A stretch of 9,777 bases of DNA, from contig CAJUPK010000094.1 of the NCBI GenBank assembly GCA_910588415.1, positions 1-9,777 on the forward strand, written 5' to 3'. Shown in pieces: positions 1 through 6,255 of the stretch. Every line of letters starts with the position of its first letter. Position 1 is the first letter of the stretch. This DNA is from an uncultured Oscillospiraceae bacterium. GTDB taxonomy: Bacteria; Bacillota; Clostridia; Oscillospirales; Acutalibacteraceae. A program made the position numbers and the translations under genes. The notes below the pieces were generated by a model that worked only from the letters and a program-made list of their open reading frames with translations, searched no databases and was not told the DNA's origin.

Positions 1-36
1 CCGGCGGTCCAGGGGAAGATGTGAATAATCTATGTC

Positions 37-72
37 GAAATTGATTATAACACATGAACAGCATTTTGTCAA
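37..72 (-). promoter_or_regulatory. Consensus sigma-A promoter reading leftward off the window
   Basis: On the minus strand a perfect -35 TTGACA (67-72) is followed by a 17-bp spacer and a perfect -10 TATAAT (44-49). Transcription would start near 37 and run off the left edge, so the gene it drives is not in the window. All 12 consensus bases match at ideal spacing, which is unlikely by chance even in AT-rich DNA. It marks the left limit of the origin region and implies a divergent gene next to the replicon. Confidence 0.75.
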
Positions 73-182
73 ACATAACAAAAAAAAAAAAAATATTTAT
101 GCTATCTGTTCGAGTTGACTAACCATGTTTCAATTCCGCACTTTTTCCCAGAAAAGAAATTTCATTTTTTTCTTCGCGAGGC

Positions 183-200
183 GCGCTGGCACGCCAGCGC
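183..200. repeat. 18-bp palindrome in the origin left flank
   Basis: GCGCTGGC (183-190) and GCCAGCGC (193-200) form perfect 8-bp arms around a 2-bp centre. The right arm is also the start of a degenerate repeat (193-253) whose partner lies just past the Rep gene (1986-2045). It may be a protein-binding site or a recombination relic. No function can be read directly. Confidence 0.6.
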
Positions 201-253
201 TGGGTAGGAGGTGGCAGATAGGGGTGGGGTCGCGGTTTGTGGGTGGGTGCTGG
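193..253 (+). repeat. Left copy of degenerate direct repeat flanking the origin-rep module
   Basis: It shares a 13-base block (GCCAGCGCTGGGT) and, exactly 38 bp downstream of that block's start, a 10-base block (CGCGGTTTGT) with 1986-2045. The intervening bases are about half identical in an ungapped alignment. The two copies bracket origin plus rep, suggesting an old duplication or module boundary. Confidence 0.5.
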
Positions 254-663
254 AGGCGGGGATTTTGGGGTGGGATTTGGAGCTGGATGGCCTTGTTTTA
301 AGGTGAATTTTGCTTACTGTGCTAAAAACGGTGAAGTCCTGGGAAATTTTTACATTATAAAAGAAGGGACTTTATTAAGTTGCGTGAAAAAAGTCAAACT
401 TTGTATCACCTGATTCCACAGACTTTTCAACGAGTTTTTCAACATAAATTAAAAATCACTGTTTTTTCTGTGGAAAATAGAAAATCGTCTATATTTTTTA
501 TTTTATTGTATTATAATAATTTTATATATTTGGATTTTACTTAGAAAATTATGGAAATTTCAAAATTTAATATTTGTAAACTTTTTTAATTTGTATATCG
601 TTTGGCAGCCAAGTTTTTAACAATTTTTTCAACATTTTGGGTTTTTGGAACGGTTTTTTTGAA

Positions 664-731
664 CGGACCTTGTCCCCCTTGATTGATAGACTTGATTATA
701 TACTTGATTACCCCCTTGATTACGGGGTCCG
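664..731. repeat. Four CTTGATTA-type repeats at 12-13 bp spacing
   Basis: CTTGATT followed by A or G occurs at 678-685, 691-698, 703-710 and 715-722, giving spacings of 13, 12 and 12 bp, close to one helical turn. The array is framed by a short inverted repeat, CGGACC (664-669) and GGTCCG (726-731). Phased repeats beside larger iterons are common in theta-replicating plasmid origins, where they bind Rep or a host factor. Which protein binds here is unknown. Confidence 0.6.
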
Positions 732-764
732 AAAATCCCAGTGTTTATGCGGCTTCCCAGGTTT

Positions 765-840
765 AAAGGTCATAGACTTTTTCTCTAAAGGTCATAGACT
801 TTTTCTCTAAAGGTCATAGACTTTTTCCAGAAAGGTCATA
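765..840 (+). repeat. 22-bp iterons (three full copies and a partial fourth)
   Basis: Tandem 22-bp units start with AAAGGTCATAGACTTTTT and occupy 765-786, 787-808 and 809-830. The third differs only in its last bases (CCAG instead of CTCT). A fourth unit keeps only its first 10 bases (831-840) and abuts the Rep promoter. Iterons of about 20-22 bp directly upstream of a Rep_3-family gene are the usual binding sites of such initiators for origin opening and copy-number control. The repeat structure is seen directly; binding by the adjacent Rep is inferred. Confidence 0.9.
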
Positions 841-847
841 ATTGAGG

Positions 848-876
848 TTGACAAGACACTGTCCTTTTGCTATTCT
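848..876 (+). promoter_or_regulatory. Promoter of the Rep gene
   Basis: TTGACA (848-853), a 17-bp spacer and TATTCT (871-876) make a strong sigma-A promoter, with a start site near 883. The -35 box begins 7 bp after the last partial iteron, so Rep bound to the iterons could block RNA polymerase, the classic autoregulation of iteron plasmids. A strong ribosome site, AAGGAGG (884-890), follows immediately, so the untranslated leader would be very short. Confidence 0.75.
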
Positions 877-897
877 AGCGAAAAAGGAGGCGAAGCC

Positions 898-1932
898 ATG
901 CCCAGAAGGAACGAATTCGCAAAGGATTTGACATACAGCCCCGCAGCCCAGGACATGGACAATCTCCTGGTCCAGAAATCCAATCCCCTGCAGACCCTTT
1001 CCCAGACCAATCTCACCCTGCCCGAGTTCAAGATCCTGGACGCCTATCTGTCCCGCATTGACAGCCGGAAGCCGGAGGCCCGCCTGGTCCAGTTCGAGCG
1101 CGGGGCCCTGGAGCGGCTGCTGGACGTGGAGAAGATCCCCCTTCCGGAGCTGGAAAAGCGGCTGAGGAATCTTTTCCAGGTGGTCCGGGTAATGGACGGG
1201 AGCAAGGCGAAGGGCTACTGTCTGATCGGCCTGTTTGAAAAGGCGGACTTTGACATGGACGAGAGCGGGCGCTGGCAGGTGAGCCTCTGCTGTACGCCCG
1301 CGGCTATGGAGTACATCTTCAACATCGAGAACCTGGGCTATCTCCGCTACCGGCTGCGCAATGTGGTCAGCCTGACCTCCCGTTACTCCTACTTCCTGTA
1401 CCTGTATCTGGAAAACAACCGGTTTCGCCGTTCCTGGACAGTCCCCTTGGAGGAGCTGAAGGAGGTGCTTGCCTGCACGGCGAAGACCTACGGCGAATAC
1501 AAGCGCTTTAACGACCTGGTGCTGAAGAAGTGCGAAAAGGAGCTCAACAGCAAAACGGACCTGAGATACAGCTATGCTCCGGTCCGGCGAGGGCGGCGGG
1601 TCAGCGCCATTCGGTTCACCCTGCAGGCGGTCCGGGACCGGGTGCCGGACCAGCTGACGATTGAGGAGCTGCCGGTCCCCCCGCGGGAGCCGCAGGGCGG
1701 CTACAGCACCGATGAGCTGGCTTTTCTGGCCGAGGCCTGCGACAATGAGTTCACGGAGGAGGAGATGCGGGTGATCCTTGACCTGCTCCTTCAGGCCGTC
1801 CCCTACGACAGCCAGCAGGGCAGAGAGCGCTATCGGTATCTCCGCCAGAAATACAATCTCCTGCAGCTGTACGCCAGCCAGAAACCCATCGCCAACCGCT
1901 TCCACTACCTGAAATCCATCCTCCCAGCGTGA
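898..1932 (+). CDS. Rep_3-family (RepB-like) plasmid replication initiator
   Basis: This 344-residue protein should bind the upstream iterons and start theta-type replication. The N-terminal winged-helix region runs from about residue 25 to 130 (NLTLPEFKILDAYLSRID at 38-55). The second winged helix, about 158-242, shows the family pattern: an S-R-Y-S-Y-F-L-Y-L-Y-L helix, VPLEELKEVL (172-181), Y-G-E-Y-K-R-F with VLKKCEKELN, then TDLRYSY and a basic RRGRRVSAIRF strand. Residues 243-344 form a charged, helix-rich tail typical of longer clostridial initiators. The ATG start is set by AAGGAGG 7 bases upstream and the short-spaced promoter. The stop codon sits in the loop of a CCAGCG/CGCTGG hairpin. 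Family assignment is from remembered motifs, not a search, but iterons plus promoter make it secure. Confidence 0.9.
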   Translation: MPRRNEFAKDLTYSPAAQDMDNLLVQKSNPLQTLSQTNLTLPEFKILDAYLSRIDSRKPEARLVQFERGALERLLDVEKIPLPELEKRLRNLFQVVRVMDGSKAKGYCLIGLFEKADFDMDESGRWQVSLCCTPAAMEYIFNIENLGYLRYRLRNVVSLTSRYSYFLYLYLENNRFRRSWTVPLEELKEVLACTAKTYGEYKRFNDLVLKKCEKELNSKTDLRYSYAPVRRGRRVSAIRFTLQAVRDRVPDQLTIEELPVPPREPQGGYSTDELAFLAEACDNEFTEEEMRVILDLLLQAVPYDSQQGRERYRYLRQKYNLLQLYASQKPIANRFHYLKSILPA

Positions 1933-1996
1933 CGCTGGACCCAGTTCGCGGGGCGCTGAGTTGACGAAGTCAACTCATAGGCACAGCCAGCGCTGG
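1924..1996 (+). other. Hairpin cluster at the end of the Rep gene
   Basis: Three inverted repeats lie in 73 bp. CCAGCG (1924-1929) and CGCTGG (1933-1938) enclose the rep stop codon TGA as the loop. TGAGTTGAC (1957-1965) and GTCAACTCA (1969-1977) are perfect 9-bp arms around GAA. CCAGCGCTGG (1987-1996) is a 10-bp perfect palindrome. None has a following T-run, so they are not ordinary terminators. They may protect the mRNA 3' end or bind a protein. GAGTTGAC also occurs alone at 112-119. Confidence 0.6.
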
Positions 1997-2045
1997 GTGG
2001 GATTTGGCCGCAGGGCTTGTGGCCGCGGTTTGTTGCGGCTGCTGG
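1986..2045 (+). repeat. Right copy of degenerate direct repeat flanking the origin-rep module
   Basis: Partner of 193-253: the same GCCAGCGCTGGGT block (1986-1998) and CGCGGTTTGT block (2024-2033) with identical 38-bp spacing, followed by a shared GCTGG. The copies are diverged, so the duplication, if that is what it is, is old. Confidence 0.5.
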
Positions 2046-2050
2046 CCGAT

Positions 2051-2091
2051 AGGGCGTGTTCCCATAAGCTGAGCACACCCTAGGTTTTTTT
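2051..2091 (+). terminator. Rho-independent terminator of the Rep transcript
   Basis: AGGGCGTGTT (2051-2060) pairs with AGCACACCCT (2072-2081) with one mismatch and one G-U pair around an 11-base loop, followed by AGG and seven T residues (2085-2091). It lies about 120 bp after the Rep stop and separates that transcript from the SLH gene. Confidence 0.6.
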
Positions 2092-2173
2092 GGGGGGAGT
2101 TTGATGGCATTCGGAGGTGGGGGGAGGGTCATTCAGCTGACGTTTTGGCGGATTATCTTTTTTCCTCCGCACC

Positions 2174-2240
2174 TTGTAAATTCCTACCGCTTATGTTATA
2201 ATTTTTCTGCACTGCTCTAGTAAAAATTTTCTTGAGGAGG
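2174..2240 (+). promoter_or_regulatory. Promoter and ribosome site of the SLH protein gene
   Basis: TTGTAA (2174-2179), a 17-bp spacer and a perfect TATAAT (2197-2202) preceded by the extended -10 motif TGT (2194-2196). Transcription would start near 2209. A strong ribosome site, GAGGAGG (2234-2240), ends 10 bases before the ATG. The gene therefore appears to be transcribed alone, from its own strong promoter. Confidence 0.75.
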
Positions 2241-2250
2241 AAAAGAATTC

Positions 2251-4929
2251 ATGTCCATGAAAAAACGTCTGCTTGCCCTGCTGCTGGCTTTGTGCCTGGC
2301 AGTAGCCATGCTGCCGGGCGCCGCTCTGGCTGCGGGCACACCCTTTCACGACGTCAAGCCCGGCCAGTGGTACTCTGACGCCGTCAGCTATGTGTACAAC
2401 AACGGCCTAATGTCCGGCACCGGGGCCACCTCGTTCGGCCTCGGCACCCCCACCAACCGGGGGATGATCACCACCATTCTCTACAGCCTGGCGGACAAGC
2501 CCGCTGTCTCCGGCAGCGTCAACTTTTCCGACGTCAGCCCCAACGCCTACTACGCCAAAGCCGTGCAGTGGGCCTCTCAGGAGGGCGTGATCAAGGGGCT
2601 TGGCAACAACCGCTTTGGCCCCGACAGCCCGGTCAGCCGCGAGCAGCTGGCAGTCATGCTCTACAGCTTTGCCAACTACATGGGCGCGGACACCAGCAAG
2701 ACCCTGGACCTTCGCCACTTCTCCGACTACAGCCGCATCGACAGCTGGGCCATAAAGCCCATGCAGTGGGCATACTGCATGGGCCTGCTTACCGGTAAGC
2801 AGGGCAACCGGATCGACCCCAGAGGCAACGCCACCCGGTCCGAGGTGGCCGTCATCCTCTACTCCTTCTGTGAGAAGGTGCTGGGCTCCGGCGAAGAGAC
2901 CATCTACAGCGTGACCTTTGACCACAACTACCCCGGCGGCCCCTCTCCGGTCCAGCAGGTCAAGGCCGGCCAGACCGTGGCCGCGCCTGCCGACCCCACC
3001 CGCCAGGGCTACGTCTTCGCGGGCTGGTTCACTGCAAAAGAGGGCGGCAATCCCTTCAGCTTTGACACCGCTATCAACGCGAACACCACCGTCTACGCCC
3101 ACTGGACCCCGGAGCAGGGCGGAGAAATCCCTCCCACCGGCAATGTCACCGTGCGCTTTGACTACAACTTTGAGGGCGCGCCCACAGGGCAGTCCGTTCT
3201 GGTGCCCGTGGGCAACAAGGTAGAGTCCGTCGCCCCGCCCACCCGCGAGGGCTACACCTTCACCGGCTGGTACACCCAGCCCAGCGGCGGCAGCCTCTAC
3301 AGCTTCGACACCGCCGTTACCGTTGACCTGACCCTCTACGCCCAGTGGACCGCTGCCCAGACCTTCCAGGTAGCGTTTAATCTCAACTATGAGGGCTGCG
3401 GCCCCCTGCCGGCCATGAACGTGCCCCAGGGCGAAGTCTGCCCGCAGCTGGGCTTTGACCCGACCCGGGAAAACCACCTCTTCTTGGGCTGGTATACCGC
3501 CCCTGACGATGCAGGCGTTCTCTACAACTTCGACCTGCCTGTTACCACCAACATGACGCTCTATGCGCACTGGAAATATAACGGCCCCAATTATGCCAAG
3601 CCTTACCAGACAACCTCCCGCATTTACCAGTACGACGGCTCTGACCCCCTGAAGCACTTCGAGATGATGGGCATTCCCTACACGCAGGGCCTGGTGTTCG
3701 AATACGGCTGGGGCGACGAGACCGAGGCCAGCTTCAACCTGTACGGCCAGTATGAAGTCATGACCTTCGACGTGGGCCATGTAGACAACGGAGGCCGCTC
3801 CACCGAGACCCTGTACTTCTACTTCGACGGCGGCTCTACCCCTGCCTTTACGCTGGAGCTCAAGGGCAATATGAGCACGGAGCATGTGGTGCTGAACGTG
3901 AAGAACCATGTCAACCTGCGCATTGTCCGCAAGGGCGCCGGCGGCTACAAATACGGCATGGGCAACATGCTTCTGCTCACTGCTGACGAGGCCCTGGGCC
4001 AGGATATCATAACGCCGGCCATTGCCGACATGAAGCCCGTCAATCAGACAAACCTTGCTTCTGGCCGGGTGATGCCCTACCAGAATTCCTCCCGTACTTA
4101 CCTGTACGACGGCTCCGACCCCCTGAACAACTTCCGGATGATGGGCATTGAGTACGACCAGGGCGTCCGCTTTGAGTATGGCTGGGGCGATGAGACCGAC
4201 GTGGCCTTTAACCTGGGAGGCGGCTTTGACATGCTCACCTTCAAGGTCGGCCATGTGGACAATGGAGGCCGCGCCGAAGAAAATCTCTATGTCTGGGCTG
4301 ACGACGAGCTGGTAGACACCATCAGCCTCATCGGCGTTATGGGCACCAGCACCTACTCCCTCAATGTCCATGGTGTAAACAAGCTTCAGCTGATCCGGCA
4401 GGGCAGCGGCGGTTACCACTACGCTATTGCGGACATTACCGCGTACACTGCCGAGGATGTACAGAACAACGGCCTCACGGTGCCGGCCCTGTCTGCCTAC
4501 GACGAAGTTCATCAGACCAATCTGGCTGAGGGCCTGGTGCTTCCCTACCAGAACTCCTCCCGCACTTACCTGTATGACGGCTCCGACCCGATCAACAATT
4601 TCTTCCTCATGAACGGAGAAAAGTTCACACAGGGCGTGCGCTTTGAGTACGGCTGGGGCGATGACACTAACGTCAACTTCAACCTGGGTCACGGCTTTAC
4701 CACCATGACCTTCACTGTGGGCCACATCGACAATGGAGGCAAAGCGGACGAGACCCTGTACATCTACAAGGACAGCACTCTGTCTGAGGCAGACACCATC
4801 CACCTGACCGGCAGCATGGTCAATACGCCTATCACCATCGACGTGACCGGCGTAAACAACCTGCGCATTGACCGCAAGGGCAGCGGTGGTTACGCCTACG
4901 GCATTGCCAACATCACCGTAAGCAACTAA
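2251..4929 (+). CDS. Secreted S-layer-anchored protein with InlB repeats and three NPCBM-like domains
   Basis: An 892-residue modular surface protein. Residues 1-27 are a signal peptide: KKR, a long Leu/Ala core and cleavage after ALA. Three SLH domains follow (about 30-80, 90-146, 154-211; the core TRAE-like motif appears as NRGM, SREQ and TRSE). These bind pyruvylated cell-wall polymer and hold the protein on the surface. Three InlB B-repeats follow (218-286, 298-367, 371-442), each ending in the typical YAHW or YAQW. The rest is three tandem copies of a roughly 157-residue unit (about 451-577, 608-731, 765-892) with YGWGDE/D, FNL, the F-x-VGH-[VI]-DNGG block and a G-GGY end. These resemble NPCBM galactose-binding-like domains, so a carbohydrate-binding or adhesin role is likely. 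Copies 2 and 3 share nearly identical starts (YQNSSRTYLYDGSDP). No catalytic domain is visible. SLH and InlB assignments are firm; NPCBM is by pattern only. Confidence 0.85.
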   Translation: MSMKKRLLALLLALCLAVAMLPGAALAAGTPFHDVKPGQWYSDAVSYVYNNGLMSGTGATSFGLGTPTNRGMITTILYSLADKPAVSGSVNFSDVSPNAYYAKAVQWASQEGVIKGLGNNRFGPDSPVSREQLAVMLYSFANYMGADTSKTLDLRHFSDYSRIDSWAIKPMQWAYCMGLLTGKQGNRIDPRGNATRSEVAVILYSFCEKVLGSGEETIYSVTFDHNYPGGPSPVQQVKAGQTVAAPADPTRQGYVFAGWFTAKEGGNPFSFDTAINANTTVYAHWTPEQGGEIPPTGNVTVRFDYNFEGAPTGQSVLVPVGNKVESVAPPTREGYTFTGWYTQPSGGSLYSFDTAVTVDLTLYAQWTAAQTFQVAFNLNYEGCGPLPAMNVPQGEVCPQLGFDPTRENHLFLGWYTAPDDAGVLYNFDLPVTTNMTLYAHWKYNGPNYAKPYQTTSRIYQYDGSDPLKHFEMMGIPYTQGLVFEYGWGDETEASFNLYGQYEVMTFDVGHVDNGGRSTETLYFYFDGGSTPAFTLELKGNMSTEHVVLNVKNHVNLRIVRKGAGGYKYGMGNMLLLTADEALGQDIITPAIADMKPVNQTNLASGRVMPYQNSSRTYLYDGSDPLNNFRMMGIEYDQGVRFEYGWGDETDVAFNLGGGFDMLTFKVGHVDNGGRAEENLYVWADDELVDTISLIGVMGTSTYSLNVHGVNKLQLIRQGSGGYHYAIADITAYTAEDVQNNGLTVPALSAYDEVHQTNLAEGLVLPYQNSSRTYLYDGSDPINNFFLMNGEKFTQGVRFEYGWGDDTNVNFNLGHGFTTMTFTVGHIDNGGKADETLYIYKDSTLSEADTIHLTGSMVNTPITIDVTGVNNLRIDRKGSGGYAYGIANITVSN

Positions 4930-4973
4930 CCCCCCTACCAAACGCGCGGCAGCCCCGCGCTTACAGCAAAAGA

Positions 4974-4999
4974 CCCCCGGCAAATGCCGGGGGCCTTTT
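4974..4999 (+). terminator. Rho-independent terminator of the SLH protein gene
   Basis: CCCCCGGC (4974-4981) and GCCGGGGG (4986-4993) form a perfect 8-bp GC stem with an AAAT loop, followed by CCTTTTCGTTTT. A smaller hairpin, GCGCGG (4944-4949) with CCGCGC (4955-4960), lies between the stop codon and this terminator. The T-rich tail runs into the first unit of the 241-bp repeat. Confidence 0.9.
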
Positions 5000-5622
5000 C
5001 GTTTTCGCCTACAATACCCATAAACGGCCCCCAGAGCCCCGGCAAGGCCCCTCTACGCCTCTGGCAATGAAATGATACTCCTGCACCTCACACCCGCCTT
5101 AAACGGCCTCTCAGGGCATTTTACGTACATCCTACAGCAGCACACATAAGCTCCTGCCGTAAAAAGCAGTACCGCGAGGCTTCTCCGCTCCGCGCCCGCC
5201 ACAGAAGCCCTCCAACGCTTGCTACAGCCTCTTGCTTTTCCTTTTCGCCCTGCAATGCCCATAAACGGCCCCCAGAGCCCCGACAAGACCCCTCTACGCC
5301 TCTGGCAATGAAATGATACTTCCACACCTTACACCCACCTTAAACGGCCTCTCAGGGTATTTTACGCGCATCCTACAGCAGCACACACAAGCTCCTGCCG
5401 TAAAAAGCAGCACCGCGAGGCTTCTCCGCCCCACGCCCGCCACGGAAGCCCTCCAACGCTTGCCACCGCCTCTTGCTTTTCCTTTTCGCCCTGCAATGCC
5501 CATAAACAGCCCCCAGAGCCTCAGCAAGGCCCCTCTACGCCTCTGGCAATGAAATGATACTCCCACACCTTACACCCACCTTAAACGGCCTCTCAGGGCA
5601 ATTTTACGCACATCCTGCACAG
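5000..5622 (+). repeat. 241-bp tandem direct repeat, about 2.5 copies
   Basis: Two complete units and a truncated third recur at exactly 241 bp. For example, the TAAAC that follows CAAT-CCCA occurs at 5021, 5262 and 5503. Units start near 5010, 5251 and 5492. The third stops matching around 5620, just after the CACATCCTGCA stretch, so about 130 bp of it remain. Copies differ by scattered substitutions and one-base changes. Each contains an inverted repeat, CCAGAG with CTCTGG (5031-5036 and 5059-5064 in unit 1), and two related AAACGGCC blocks. The period is not a multiple of three, and the minus-strand reading frames have no convincing ribosome site, so I read this as a non-coding intergenic repeat, probably dispersed in the genome. 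Its function is unknown. Confidence 0.85.
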
Positions 5623-5853
5623 ACACCCGAATTTCAGACCAGGCAACCCGCCACGCGAAACTTAAAGTGAAATTATTTCGCCGACTCTTACGACTATATC
5701 CTCCGCCCTCCCCGCAAAACTTGTGTATACACAATGTGTATGTGTATTGTGTATACACACCTATATATTGTGTGATGATTTTGAATAATTTCTATATCCT
5801 CTTATTTTCTACAATTAAAAAACTAGATTATGTGTTTTGTTCTACTTCTAGCT
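5623..5853. other. Gene-free stretch between the 241-bp repeats and the toxin remnant
   Basis: I see no credible gene. GCGAAA (5655-5660) and TTTCGC (5676-5681) form a short inverted repeat. The stretch contains the first heptad cluster (5722-5759) and then turns AT-rich. Reading frames crossing it on either strand lack ribosome sites and are mixed in composition. Confidence 0.5.
5722..5759. promoter_or_regulatory. Heptad cluster 1: palindromic GTGTATACAC site, possible parS
   Basis: Perfect 14-bp arms at 5722-5735 (TGTGTATACACAAT) and 5746-5759 (ATTGTGTATACACA), separated by 10 bp. Inside are GTGTAT-type heptads at 5723, 5736, 5742 and 5749, on the strand opposite to the AATACAC units before parA. 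The decamer GTGTATACAC is the same one that opens the parA array. This cluster is about 500 bp upstream of parA with no clear gene of its own, so it may be a stand-alone centromere sub-site or the operator of a lost gene. Confidence 0.65.
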
Positions 5854-5985
5854 CTAACTCCGCTGCCACCACGCCAAGCGCCCCCATTGCAGCAGGTTCC
5901 GGGGCAGCTGCTCCACCACCCGGCAGTTTCTGGCTCTGGGGTCCAGAGCTTCCACCTGCTCGCACAGAACCCCCGTGGTCTGAGT
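5854..5985 (-). pseudogene. Remnant of a PemK/MazF-type toxin C-terminus
   Basis: On the minus strand a 43-codon open segment between stops encodes a peptide containing VLCEQVEALDPRAR. This strongly recalls the [VA]LCEQ[IV]R[TS][LIV]D-[KR]xR signature near the C-terminus of MazF/PemK endoribonucleases, followed by a helix with a V-V-E-Q-L-P pattern. No start codon, ribosome site or N-terminal half (the beta-barrel with the catalytic residues) exists in this frame; an in-frame TAG lies just upstream at 5986-5988. The fragment is an island of GC-rich sequence in AT-rich DNA, consistent with a decayed gene or one cut by rearrangement. No partner antitoxin is visible. The match is from remembered family motifs and is short. 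Confidence 0.4.
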
Positions 5986-6010
5986 CTACCACCCAAAGGA
6001 CACATGCAAT

Positions 6011-6225
6011 AAACCCCACTTCTAATATTGGTAATTTAGCAGGTAATAATTATTCAGGTTATTTTTTATATTTCTTAAATGATATATATAACATTTAAAA
6101 TAAAGTGTGTATTTTTCAAAATGCTTGGCATTCATGAACCTCGCAACCTGAGAGTTCGCTCCGTCACCACATCAAAGCCAGGAATACATCCAGAGAAAAA
6201 AGCTGAAATTTTCGTCATAAAAAGC
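6011..6225. other. AT-rich gene-free stretch upstream of the parA promoter
   Basis: No gene seen. A single GTGTATT heptad occurs at 6107-6113. Otherwise it is AT-rich DNA followed by a more mixed part at about 6120-6200 in which I recognise nothing. Confidence 0.4.
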
Positions 6226-6254
6226 TTGACACTCTAGGGGGCCGGCAGTAAAAT
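6226..6254 (+). promoter_or_regulatory. parA promoter
   Basis: TTGACA (6226-6231), a 17-bp spacer and TAAAAT (6249-6254): 11 of 12 consensus bases at ideal spacing. The heptad array begins two bases after the -10 box and would cover the start site near 6261, so any protein bound there would repress transcription. Confidence 0.8.
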
Positions 6255-6255
6255 G

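Larger units (their letters stand above)
73..664. other. AT-rich, gene-free part of the replication origin
   Basis: No credible coding region lies here. Apart from the GC-rich block at about 180-285, the stretch is very AT-rich, most strongly at 478-600, and would suit a DNA-unwinding element. Scattered short motifs recall the downstream iterons: GACTTT at 368-373 and 421-426, and the inverted form AAAAAGTC at 388-395. TTTTCAAC recurs at 424-431, 436-443 and 626-633. TGTGGAAAA at 469-477 is one base away from the reverse complement of the DnaA-box consensus, which is weak evidence. The role as origin is inferred from position next to the iterons and the Rep gene. Confidence 0.6.

Noticed and set aside
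469..477. DnaA box
   Set aside because: A single one-mismatch match in AT-rich sequence with no second box nearby; too weak to annotate on its own.
765..840. CRISPR array
   Set aside because: The 22-bp units are directly tandem with no unique spacers, so they are iterons.
814..1905. Long open frame antisense to the Rep gene
   Set aside because: It mirrors the codon pattern of the GC-rich Rep gene, has no ribosome site, and crosses the iterons and the Rep promoter.
2407..4983. 858-codon open frame antisense to the SLH protein gene
   Set aside because: A shadow frame of a GC-rich repetitive gene. It starts inside the terminator hairpin and its protein is low-complexity with no recognisable domain.
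5053..5566. Two similar 90-codon minus-strand frames within the 241-bp repeats
   Set aside because: Similarity follows from the repeat itself. There are no convincing ribosome sites, the frames overlap, and substitutions do not look codon-constrained.
5667..6098. 143-codon plus-strand frame upstream of parA
   Set aside because: It runs through the heptad palindrome and an AT-rich stretch, has no ribosome site, and its Ser/Ala/Pro-rich middle is the reverse of the toxin remnant.
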